In this document: positions 45,381-53,483 of the stretch, one piece after another | Layout: every line of letters begins with the position of its first letter | Numbering within the stretch: the stretch's first letter is position 1 | Assembly: GCA_963716125.1 (NCBI GenBank) | Contig: OY970294.1 | Coordinates: forward strand, 1 to 64,000 | Reading direction: 5' to 3' | DNA: 64,000 nt | Source: Acidiluteibacter sp963716125 | Lineage (GTDB): Bacteria > Bacteroidota > Bacteroidia > Flavobacteriales_E > Vicingaceae | Position numbers and translations under genes: made by a program | The notes under the pieces: model-generated | What the model saw: only the letters and a program-made list of their open reading frames with translations | Databases searched by the model: none | What the model was told of the DNA's origin: nothing

Positions 45381-45399
45381 AAAAATAAAAACTAGAGTT

Positions 45400-46041
45400 A
45401 TGGAAATTAAAATTTGGTCAGACATACGATGCCCATTCTGTTATATCGGTAAAAGAAGATTGGAAGAAGCTTTGAATGGTTTTGAACATAAAAATCAAGT
45501 GAAAATTAGTTGGAAAAGTTATCAATTGGATCCCACTTTAGTTACTCAGCCTAAATTAAATACATTACAACATCTCGCTGAATCAAAAAATATAAGCGAA
45601 GCACAAGCCAATGAAATGGTGAATCATGTTGCAACAATGGCGAAAGAAGTGGGATTAGAATTTGACTTTAAACATGCTGTTGTTGCCAATTCTTTTAACG
45701 CACATCGATTATTACATTTCGCTAATAGCCAAAACAAAGCAGATGAGATAAAAGAAGCCTTACTAAAAGCTTATTTAATTGAAGGTAAGAATATTGATGA
45801 TTTGGAAACCTTAATTAAGATAGCAGAAAACAACAGCCTAGACAGTAAAAAAACTAAAGAAGTCCTAGATTCTGACGAGTATTCTTATGAGGTTAAACAA
45901 GACGAAATGGAAGGAAAAAATTTAGGTTTAAGTGGTGTTCCATTTTTTGTTTTTGATATGAAATATGGCATTTCAGGAGCTCAACCTTTACAAGTTTTTA
46001 AAGATACTTTGAAACAAGCTTGGGAAGAACAAGGAAAATAA
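45400..46041 (+). CDS. DsbA family (FrnE-type) thioredoxin-fold oxidoreductase
   Basis: 213 residues. The active site CPFC (C11-P-F-C14) lies in IWSDIRCPFCYIGKRRLE, the typical FrnE/2-hydroxychromene-isomerase-like arrangement. The cis-Pro site is GVPFFVF near the C-terminus. No signal peptide, so probably cytoplasmic, unlike true DsbA. Function in thiol redox control or polyketide-type isomerisation is unknown. Ends two bases before the convergent RHH gene. Confidence 0.9.
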   Translation: MEIKIWSDIRCPFCYIGKRRLEEALNGFEHKNQVKISWKSYQLDPTLVTQPKLNTLQHLAESKNISEAQANEMVNHVATMAKEVGLEFDFKHAVVANSFNAHRLLHFANSQNKADEIKEALLKAYLIEGKNIDDLETLIKIAENNSLDSKKTKEVLDSDEYSYEVKQDEMEGKNLGLSGVPFFVFDMKYGISGAQPLQVFKDTLKQAWEEQGK

Positions 46042-46043
46042 AC

Positions 46044-46214
46044 TTATTCTTCCTTGCTCTTTTTACTTTTTAAGCGCTTGGCATCTTTCAAGCTTTTTTG
46101 CAGCATCCACTCCAATTGACCGTTTACGCTACGAAACTCATCATCTGCCCATTTCTCAATTTGTTTGAAAATTTCAGGATCAATTCGTAATGCAAAAGAT
46201 TTTTTCTTAGCCAT
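46044..46214 (-). CDS. Small ribbon-helix-helix (Arc-type) DNA-binding protein
   Basis: 56 residues, easily overlooked: MAKKKSFALRIDPEIFKQI, then EKWADDEFRSVNGQLEWML and a Lys-rich tail to a TAA. The pattern, a basic beta strand KSFALRID followed by PEIFKQIEKWADDEFRSVNGQLEWML, is that of Arc-type ribbon-helix-helix domains. It starts six bases after the SPFH gene stop on the same strand, so the pair forms one unit. The tail KDAKRLKSKKSKEE is highly basic. Whether it autoregulates the SPFH gene is unknown. Confidence 0.85.
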   Translation of the reverse strand: MAKKKSFALRIDPEIFKQIEKWADDEFRSVNGQLEWMLQKSLKDAKRLKSKKSKEE

Positions 46215-46220
46215 TAACTA

Positions 46221-47078
46221 TTAATTTAAAGATCCCGCATTTACAATAGGAATTGCTTCTTTGTCACCACACAATACTACCATTAAATTACTAACCATAG
46301 AGGCCTTTTTATCGTCATCAAAATCAATAATTTTATCTCTAGATAATTGGTTCAAAGCATCTTCTACCATTCCAACAGCACCTTCTACAATTTTTCTACG
46401 AGCGGCAACTATTGCCACAGCTTGTTGTCTTTTCAGCATGGCACTTGCAATTTCTGGAGCATAAGCTAAATAACCAATTCTAGCTTCCATCACTTCTATT
46501 CCTGCCATTGCCAACCTTTCAGTTATCTCATTTTCAAGTGCCTCATTAACTTCATCCATACCAGAACGCAAAGTCATTTCTTTTACTGTTTCATTTTCAT
46601 TAAAATTATCGTAAGGGTATGAACCTGCTAATTTTCTAACTGCAGCATCAGTCTGAACTCTAACAAATTCTTCATAATGGTCCACATCAAAAGCAGCTTT
46701 ATAAGTATCGCTAACTTTCCAAACAGCAATTACATTAATCATAATTGGGTTTCCTACTTTGTCGTTTACTTTTACTCTTTCACTGTCAAAATTTCTCGCT
46801 CTCAGCGAAATACGCTGCTTAGTGTAAAATGGAATTGCCCAATGAAATCCATTTTCTCTCACTGTTCCTTTATATGCACCAAAAAGAACTAAAACTTTAG
46901 ATCCGTTGGGATTAACTGTAAAAAACCCAGGTAAAATAAATAGAATCACAGGAATTAAGGTTAAAAACCAAGGATTTTTTGTTGTGCCAAAACCAACTGC
47001 TAAGGCAATAATTAATAATAACAGCACTACGAATGCTAAATACCCATTTGTTACTTTAATATTTTTTTCTTGTCTCAT
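46221..47078 (-). CDS. SPFH/Band 7 domain membrane protein
   Basis: 285 residues. Two hydrophobic segments near the N-terminus (LAFVVLLLLIIALAVGFGT and FLTLIPVILFILPGFFTV), then the SPFH/stomatin domain (about 60-235; NGFHWAIPFYTKQRISLRARNFDSERVKVND and AYAPEIASAMLKRQQAVAIVAARRKIVEGAV). SPFH proteins form membrane rings and scaffold other proteins. The downstream RHH gene, six bases away, is a gene order I associate with Bacteroidota. Confidence 0.9.
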   Translation of the reverse strand: MRQEKNIKVTNGYLAFVVLLLLIIALAVGFGTTKNPWFLTLIPVILFILPGFFTVNPNGSKVLVLFGAYKGTVRENGFHWAIPFYTKQRISLRARNFDSERVKVNDKVGNPIMINVIAVWKVSDTYKAAFDVDHYEEFVRVQTDAAVRKLAGSYPYDNFNENETVKEMTLRSGMDEVNEALENEITERLAMAGIEVMEARIGYLAYAPEIASAMLKRQQAVAIVAARRKIVEGAVGMVEDALNQLSRDKIIDFDDDKKASMVSNLMVVLCGDKEAIPIVNAGSLN

Positions 47079-47144
47079 AATAATATTGATTTGATATCAC
47101 AATGATACGAATAATTTTATAAATAAAAACTCCTTTGTCTTTAG

Positions 47145-47152
47145 TATTTTTG
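47145..47152 (+). promoter_or_regulatory. Putative -7 element of leuS
   Basis: TATTTTTG, exact TAnnTTTG match, 26 bases before the ATG at 47179, in the region between divergent SPFH and leuS genes. Confidence 0.5.
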
Positions 47153-47178
47153 CAATCAATTAGAGATAAAGCAAAACA

Positions 47179-49941
47179 ATGGATTATAATTTTCGAGAGA
47201 TTGAAGCCAAATGGAGAAAGTTTTGGAAAGAAAACAAAACTTATCAAACTGAAAAAGATTCCAACAAAGAGAAATTCTATGTGTTGGATATGTTTCCCTA
47301 CCCTTCTGGAGCGGGTTTGCATGTAGGGCATCCACTAGGTTATATCGCTTCCGATATTTATGCTCGATTTAAAAAGCAAAAAGGATATAATGTATTGCAC
47401 CCAATGGGCTATGATGCTTTTGGTTTGCCTGCTGAACAATATGCGATACAAACAGGGCAACATCCAGCTATCACCACAGCTGCAAACTTAGAAAGATACA
47501 GAGAGCAATTGGATCAAATTGGATTCTCTTATGATTGGGATAGAGAAGTAAGAACTTCAGATCCTAATTATTACAAATGGACACAATGGATTTTCTTGCA
47601 ATTATTTCATTCTTATTATAACACTGAATTAGAAAAAGCAGACGACATTAAAAATTTGGTTGATCTGTTTAAAAAAGAAGGAAATGCAACTGTAAATGCA
47701 CATTCTTCTCAAGAAGAAATATTCTCTGCAGACGAATGGATTGCAATGAATGAAGCCGATCAGCAAGCCATTTTAATGAATTACCGGTTGACTTATCTTT
47801 CTGATTCATTTGTGAATTGGTGTCCTGCATTGGGTACTGTTTTAGCCAACGACGAGATAAAAGATGGTCTTTCTGAAAGAGGTGGACATCCTGTAGAACG
47901 CAAAATAATGCAACAGTGGAGCATGCGCATTAATGCCTATGCCGAACGATTGTTGACGGGATTAGATAAGATTGATTGGTCAGAAGCGATTAAAGAAATT
48001 CAACGCAACTGGATTGGCAAGTCGGTTGGTGCTTTGGTGCAATTTGATATCGACCAACACAAAGAAAAGATAGAAGTTTTCACTACTCGCCCTGACACTA
48101 TTTTTGGGGTAAGTTTTATGGTTTTAGCACCAGAACACGAACTAGTCAATCATATAACTACTGCAGAACAAAAGGCAGCTATAGAAGCTTATCAAACTAA
48201 AGCCGCAGCTCGATCTGAAAGAGAAAGAATGGCAGATGTAAAAACTGTAAGTGGAGAATTTACAGGCGCTTATGCAAAACATCCATTTTCAGGAGACTTG
48301 ATTCCTATTTGGATTGGCGACTATGTATTGGCAAGCTACGGAACTGGGGCTGTAATGGCTGTTCCAAGTGGTGACCAAAGAGATTGGGATTTTGCGACTA
48401 AATTCAAATTGTCGATTCCTGCTGTAATAGAAGGACAAGATATTTCTGAAGGAGCAGACGCCAATAAAGAAGGAGTTATTTGCAATTCAGACTTTTTGAA
48501 TGGTTTGCCAGTTAAAAAAGCCATTGCCAAAGCCATTGAAGCAATGGAAAATAAAGGCATTGGCAAAGGAAAAGTCAATTATAGATTGAGAGATGCTGTT
48601 TTTAGTCGCCAGAGATATTGGGGTGAACCTATTCCTATTTTTTACAAAGATGGAATTGCCACTGCCATGGATGAAAGCGAATTGCCATTAAAATTGCCTG
48701 AAGTTGACAAATACTTACCGACTGAAGATGGTGAACCACCATTGGCAAGAGCTGAAAATTGGAAAACTAAGGACGGTCATCCAATTGAGACCAACACCAT
48801 GCCAGGATGGGCAGGCTCTTCTTGGTATTTTGCACGTTATTTAGACCCAAATAATTCCAATGAATTTGCTAGTAAAGGCGATTTAGATTATTGGCAAAAT
48901 GTAGATTTATATATGGGTGGAGCTGAACATGCAACTGGTCATTTACTATATGCTCGTTTTTGGACTAAATTTATGTTTGACAAAGGATTATTGCCATTTG
49001 ATGAGCCATTTAAGAAAATGATTAATCAGGGGATGATTACAGGGAATAGTAAGTTTGTTTATCGAGATAAAATCGATGGAAGATTCTACTCAAAAGGTTT
49101 AATAAATGATAAGGACCTTACAGCTATTCATGTTGATGTTTTAATTGTAACAAACGACCTTTTGAATATTGAGGAATTCAAAGCTTCAAGAGAAGAATAT
49201 GCCAATGCAGAATTTATTCTTGAAGATGGGAAATATATTTGCGGTAGCGAAATTGAAAAAATGTCAAAATCCAAACTAAATGTAGTCAACCCTGATATCA
49301 TTATTGATAGTTACGGAGCTGATACTTTGCGTTTGTTTGAAATGTTTTTAGGTCCATTGGAGCAATCCAAACCATGGGATACGGATAGTATTGAAGGAGT
49401 TCATCGTTTCTTGCGTAAATTCTTGAGAATGTTTCACGATGAGGATAATAATTTTTCAGTAACTGATTCTGAACCCAATAAAGATGAGCTAAAAATCTTA
49501 CACAAAACCATCAAAAAAGTTGAAGAAGACATTGAGCGTTTTTCTTTCAACACGGTTGTTAGTGCTATGATGATTTGTGTGAATGAGTTGAACGATATCA
49601 AATCCAATAATAAAACAGTCTTAGAGCAATTGGTTATTTTGATTGCTTCATATGCACCTCATATTGCCGAAGAACTGTGGCAAAAACTAGGGCATCAAGA
49701 AAGTGTTACCAAAGAAGCATTTCCAAAATTTGAAGAAAAATATTTAGTTGAATCTTCCCATAAATACCCAGTTTCTTTTAATGGCAAGATGCGTTTTATA
49801 TTAGAATTACCTTTAGATTTGAGTAAAGAAGAGATTGAAAAAAGAGTAATGGCACACGAGGAATCTCAAAAATGGTTGGAAGGTAAAACTCCTAAAAAGG
49901 TTATTATCATACCGAAGAAGATCGTAAACATAGTAATCTAA
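47179..49941 (+). CDS. leuS: Leucyl-tRNA synthetase
   Basis: Charges tRNA-Leu with leucine and edits misacylated tRNA. 920 residues: class I HIGH-type motif in PYPSGAGLHVGHPLGY, CP1 editing domain (TTRPDTIFGVSFMVLAPEH), leucine-specific insertion, KMSKS motif in EIEKMSKSKLNVVNP, anticodon-binding helices and a C-terminal domain. All present in the usual order. ATG 47179 (MDYNFREIEAKWRKFW) is the family start. Single gene. Confidence 0.98.
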   Translation: MDYNFREIEAKWRKFWKENKTYQTEKDSNKEKFYVLDMFPYPSGAGLHVGHPLGYIASDIYARFKKQKGYNVLHPMGYDAFGLPAEQYAIQTGQHPAITTAANLERYREQLDQIGFSYDWDREVRTSDPNYYKWTQWIFLQLFHSYYNTELEKADDIKNLVDLFKKEGNATVNAHSSQEEIFSADEWIAMNEADQQAILMNYRLTYLSDSFVNWCPALGTVLANDEIKDGLSERGGHPVERKIMQQWSMRINAYAERLLTGLDKIDWSEAIKEIQRNWIGKSVGALVQFDIDQHKEKIEVFTTRPDTIFGVSFMVLAPEHELVNHITTAEQKAAIEAYQTKAAARSERERMADVKTVSGEFTGAYAKHPFSGDLIPIWIGDYVLASYGTGAVMAVPSGDQRDWDFATKFKLSIPAVIEGQDISEGADANKEGVICNSDFLNGLPVKKAIAKAIEAMENKGIGKGKVNYRLRDAVFSRQRYWGEPIPIFYKDGIATAMDESELPLKLPEVDKYLPTEDGEPPLARAENWKTKDGHPIETNTMPGWAGSSWYFARYLDPNNSNEFASKGDLDYWQNVDLYMGGAEHATGHLLYARFWTKFMFDKGLLPFDEPFKKMINQGMITGNSKFVYRDKIDGRFYSKGLINDKDLTAIHVDVLIVTNDLLNIEEFKASREEYANAEFILEDGKYICGSEIEKMSKSKLNVVNPDIIIDSYGADTLRLFEMFLGPLEQSKPWDTDSIEGVHRFLRKFLRMFHDEDNNFSVTDSEPNKDELKILHKTIKKVEEDIERFSFNTVVSAMMICVNELNDIKSNNKTVLEQLVILIASYAPHIAEELWQKLGHQESVTKEAFPKFEEKYLVESSHKYPVSFNGKMRFILELPLDLSKEEIEKRVMAHEESQKWLEGKTPKKVIIIPKKIVNIVI

Positions 49942-50058
49942 TACTAGTTAAAATGAAGTTGATAAGCAATTGGCATAAATTTTGGGTATTCATTGGGAAA
50001 CAAATAACAATGAAAAAATTAGTCGGAATATTAATCATCACATTTTTCAGCAGTTTCT

Positions 50059-50829
50059 ATGGTTTTACCTATGAATTCAGCTCAAAATATGGATAGAGAA
50101 CCAATAGATAGCAGTTTATTTAGAGATTTGAATCAACAAAGCTTTAAAGCAGGTGAAGTTTTAAAATATTCACTTAATTATGGTTGGATGACTGCTGGAG
50201 AGGCTACTTTGGAGGTTAAAAATACTTCTCAAAAGATTAATGGTAGAGATTTATATCATATTGTAGGAACCGGTAGAAGTGTCAATACGTTCGATTGGTT
50301 TTTTAAGGTTCGTGATAAATACGAAACTTATATGGATGTAGATGGAGTGTTCCCTTGGTTATTTGTAAGAAACATAAACGAGGGCGGATACAGTAAATCT
50401 CAAAATTATCAGTTTTTTCAACATAAAAAAATGGTAAAAAACGAGAAAGATGAAGAATATAAAGTACCTATGGGAGTGCAAGATATGTTGTCTTCTTTTT
50501 ACTATGCTCGTACATTAGATTTTTCAAATGCTAAAAAAGGTGATGTTTTTACTATCCCAACTTTTGTTGATGAAGAGTATTTTGAATTGAAAATTAGATA
50601 TGTAGGAACTGATAAAGTTAAAATTAATAAAGGCAAATTCAATTGTTTAGTATTTAATCCTGTTTTACAAAAAGGTAGAATTTTTGAAGACGAAGAAGAT
50701 CTAACTGTTTATATTTCAAATGATAAAAACAAGGTTCCAGTATTGGTAAAAGCCAAAATATTAGTAGGGTCTATCCGAATGGAGTTAGATGATTATAGCG
50801 GCTTAAGCCATCCTATTGCTAAGGATTAG
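50059..50829 (+). CDS. DUF3108 family protein, N-terminus displaced by a frameshift
   Basis: The open frame from ATG 50059 gives 256 residues with the DUF3108 pattern (FKAGEVLKYSLNYGWMTAGEATLEVKN, DKYETYMDVDGVFPWLFVRNINEGGYSKS). Family members are exported, but this start has no signal peptide. An ATG at 50010 reads MKKLVGILIIT and then runs out of frame; if the five T at 50043-50047 were four, it would continue TFSAVSMVLPMNSAQNMDRE, a proper signal peptide, in the main frame. The intended gene is therefore probably 50010-50829 with a one-base insertion, real or artefactual. The role is unknown, probably in the envelope. Confidence 0.8.
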   Translation: MVLPMNSAQNMDREPIDSSLFRDLNQQSFKAGEVLKYSLNYGWMTAGEATLEVKNTSQKINGRDLYHIVGTGRSVNTFDWFFKVRDKYETYMDVDGVFPWLFVRNINEGGYSKSQNYQFFQHKKMVKNEKDEEYKVPMGVQDMLSSFYYARTLDFSNAKKGDVFTIPTFVDEEYFELKIRYVGTDKVKINKGKFNCLVFNPVLQKGRIFEDEEDLTVYISNDKNKVPVLVKAKILVGSIRMELDDYSGLSHPIAKD

Positions 50830-50974
50830 TAAATTATACATCTACCATCACAAAGCTTCGTGAAGATGTCTGGAATTTGCATTAATACTATGAATCTATA
50901 TCAAAACATCTTTAATTAAAAAGCAATCAGATTTGCTTCACAATGCTTTGTTTATAATTGATTTTCTTTAACGT

Positions 50975-51003
50975 TTTGTAATGCAATAAAGAAAGTATTT
51001 TTG
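50975..51003 (+). promoter_or_regulatory. Promoter of the M23 peptidase gene
   Basis: TTTG at 50975-50978, a 17-base spacer and TATTTTTG at 50996-51003, a full match to the Bacteroidota -33/-7 layout, 39 bases before ATG 51043. Confidence 0.65.
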
Positions 51004-51042
51004 TTCCAATACTAATATTGGGATGGAGAAAAATACTTATTC

Positions 51043-52329
51043 ATGAAGAAAAAATTTCGACTATTTAGTCGTGTCCTAACATTATTGTTAGCAGTTACTG
51101 TTGCACTTTTTATTTATCAAAGCAAGCAAGTTACTGCAGAAGAAGGCACTGTTGAAATAGCTCCATTAGATACTTTAAAACCTGAACCAATTGTTGAGTT
51201 TGGGATTATTACCGATTCTTTCAACATTATTAGAGGTGAAATTCAACGCAATGAGTTTTTGAGTAATATCCTTTTGCAATACAATGTTGATTATACAAAA
51301 ATAGACGAATTGGCAAAGGCATCAAGAGACGTTTTTGATGTAAGAAAAATTGCAGTTGGAAAACCATACACAATTTTGCAGTCTAAAGACAGTTTATCTA
51401 AAGCCCATTACTTTATATATCAGCCCAATGCTATTGATTATGTGATTTACAGATTGGATGATAGTGTGCAAATTAGTTTACATCAAAAACCTGTAGAAGT
51501 CATTGAAAAAACAATGGGTGGAATTATTAATTCTTCTTTATATGAAAGCCTGCAAGATGGTGGCGGAAGTCCTTCTTTAGCTATTGAAATGGCTGAAATT
51601 TATGCTTGGGCAATTGATTTTTATAGAATTCAAAAAGGAGACTTTTTTAAGGTCGTTTATGATGAAAAATATGTAGACGGTGAATTGGTAGGAATAGGAA
51701 AAGTTAAGGCGGCTCAATTTCATCATTACGATGAAGATTTTTATGGTTATTATTTTGAAACCGATTCTATTGGAGATTATTATGATGAAAATGCAAAAAG
51801 TTTGAGAAAGGCATTTTTAAAATCTCCGCTTAAATTTAGTCGTTTGAGTTCTAGGTATACTATGCGTCGATATCATCCAGTTCAAAAAAGATGGAAGGCC
51901 CATTTAGGTACTGATTATGCTGCACCTACAGGCACTCCAATTATGGTAACTGGAAATGGAAAAGTGATTGCTTCAGCCTATTCTAGGTTTAATGGAAATT
52001 ATGTAAAAGTTCAGCACAATAGTGTCTATACCACTCAATATCTGCACATGAGTAAAAGAAATGTAAAAGTGGGACAGCGTGTTCATCAAGGGGATGTTAT
52101 AGGTTATGTTGGTAGCACTGGATTAGCCACAGGACCGCATGTCTGTTATCGTTTTTGGAAAAATGGCAGTCAAGTGGATCATTTAAAAGAAAAATTTCCT
52201 CCTGCTGAGCCAATTGCTGAAAAAAGTCTAGCTTCTTTTAAGATTTATATGAATGATATGAATCAAAAAATGGAAAAAGTTAAATTAAAAGAAAAAGAAG
52301 AACCCAACTTATTGAGTACTGTTCAATAA
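51043..52329 (+). CDS. M23 family (LytM/Gly-Gly) metallopeptidase
   Basis: 428 residues with an N-terminal signal anchor (FSRVLTLLLAVTVALFIY), an OapA/LysM-like N-terminal region, and a C-terminal M23 domain (about 285-400). The zinc site starts with H in AHLGTDYAAP (HxxxD) and continues with GPHVCYRFWKNG: the usual third ligand motif HxH reads HVC, with Cys in place of the last His. I recall this Cys form from this Bacteroidota subfamily, so activity is not excluded. Likely acts on cell-wall peptides in the periplasm. Followed 16 bases later by the GSCFA gene. Confidence 0.9.
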   Translation: MKKKFRLFSRVLTLLLAVTVALFIYQSKQVTAEEGTVEIAPLDTLKPEPIVEFGIITDSFNIIRGEIQRNEFLSNILLQYNVDYTKIDELAKASRDVFDVRKIAVGKPYTILQSKDSLSKAHYFIYQPNAIDYVIYRLDDSVQISLHQKPVEVIEKTMGGIINSSLYESLQDGGGSPSLAIEMAEIYAWAIDFYRIQKGDFFKVVYDEKYVDGELVGIGKVKAAQFHHYDEDFYGYYFETDSIGDYYDENAKSLRKAFLKSPLKFSRLSSRYTMRRYHPVQKRWKAHLGTDYAAPTGTPIMVTGNGKVIASAYSRFNGNYVKVQHNSVYTTQYLHMSKRNVKVGQRVHQGDVIGYVGSTGLATGPHVCYRFWKNGSQVDHLKEKFPPAEPIAEKSLASFKIYMNDMNQKMEKVKLKEKEEPNLLSTVQ

Positions 52330-52345
52330 AATAGAATGTAATTTA

Positions 52346-53341
52346 ATGGAAACAAATGCTTTTCGAACAATATTTCCAAAATTCATATCAAAGTTTTCTA
52401 TTGCCCATCAAGAGAAAATTTTTTTAATAGGCTCATGTTTTACTGAAAATATATTTGAAAAACTAGCCAACAATAAATTTCAATGCTTTAAAAATCCCTA
52501 CGGTATAATTTATCATCCATTGGCTATTGCCAAAACTTTGAAAGAAGTCATCACCCAAAAAAATTATACAGAAAATGATTTATACAAAAACAATGATTTA
52601 TGGCACAGTTGGAATCATCACAGTTCGTTTTCAAATGCTGAAAAAAGTGAAACACTGCAATACATCAATTCCAAAATTAAACAAGCACATCAGCATTTAA
52701 AAAATTCTAAACACCTCATTATTACCTTTGGCACAGCTTGGGCATATCAACTTAAAGAAAATCAAGCATTGGTGGCTAATTGTCATAAATATTCTGCTGC
52801 TACTTTTGATAAAAAATTGCTAAGTATTGAAGAAATAAAAACTGAATTTATTGAACTTTTAAAGCAGTTAAAGAAATTTAATCCCAACCTCAACATTATT
52901 TTTACCATTAGTCCAGTGCGACACATTAGAGATGGATTTAGAGAAAATCAGTGGAGCAAAAGTGTTTTGCAATTAAGTGTACAGCAGTTACAAGCAGAAA
53001 ACTCTAATTTAGGGTATTTTCCATCTTTCGAATTAGTAATGGACGACTTGCGTGATTACCGATTCTTTAAAGACGATATGGTTCATCCTAATGCTGTTGC
53101 CATTGATTATATTTTTGAGTATTTCAGCAAAATTTACTTTGATCAAAATACAATAGAATTGAATAAAACCATTTATCAATTGAATTCTGCAAGTTTACAC
53201 CGACCTTTTCAACCACGATCCGATGCACATCAAAAATTTGTAAAGAAAACACTTGAATCCATTCAGGTATTAAACAAGAAACATTCCTATTTAGATTTTC
53301 AAAAAGAGATCCAATTACTCGAATCTCAATTATTGAAATAA
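52346..53341 (+). CDS. GSCFA domain protein
   Basis: 331 residues of the GSCFA family, named after the GSCF motif seen here as IFLIGSCFTENIFEKL near residue 30. The remaining part has LWHSWNHHSSFSN, HLIITFGTAWAYQ and HPNAVAIDYIFEYF. The SGNH-hydrolase-like fold (Ser, and D-x-x-H in MVHPNA) suggests an esterase- or transferase-type enzyme, but the family reaction is not established. Sixteen bases after the M23 gene and probably its operon partner. Confidence 0.9.
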   Translation: METNAFRTIFPKFISKFSIAHQEKIFLIGSCFTENIFEKLANNKFQCFKNPYGIIYHPLAIAKTLKEVITQKNYTENDLYKNNDLWHSWNHHSSFSNAEKSETLQYINSKIKQAHQHLKNSKHLIITFGTAWAYQLKENQALVANCHKYSAATFDKKLLSIEEIKTEFIELLKQLKKFNPNLNIIFTISPVRHIRDGFRENQWSKSVLQLSVQQLQAENSNLGYFPSFELVMDDLRDYRFFKDDMVHPNAVAIDYIFEYFSKIYFDQNTIELNKTIYQLNSASLHRPFQPRSDAHQKFVKKTLESIQVLNKKHSYLDFQKEIQLLESQLLK

Positions 53342-53401
53342 GGTTTTAAAAACATTGATATTTTCTTATTTCAGATAAAACTGCTAAATAAGATCAATTT
53401 G

Positions 53402-53439
53402 TTGACTCTATTTTGATATTTTATGCTGAATAGAGTCAA
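53402..53439. promoter_or_regulatory. Perfect 11-bp inverted repeat upstream of the ATPase gene, putative operator
   Basis: TTGACTCTATT (53402-53412) and AATAGAGTCAA (53429-53439) are exact inverted copies around a 16-base spacer. A third half-site TTGACT follows at 53444-53449, then the -7 element TAATTTTG at 53458-53465. The repeat covers the -33 region, so a bound protein would block transcription. Confidence 0.7.
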
Positions 53440-53457
53440 ATACTTGACTTTAATTGT

Positions 53458-53465
53458 TAATTTTG
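53458..53465 (+). promoter_or_regulatory. Putative -7 element of the ATPase gene
   Basis: TAATTTTG, exact TAnnTTTG match, 18 bases before ATG 53484 and 18 bases after the inverted repeat. Confidence 0.55.
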
Positions 53466-53483
53466 ATTTCAAATTAATTCATA

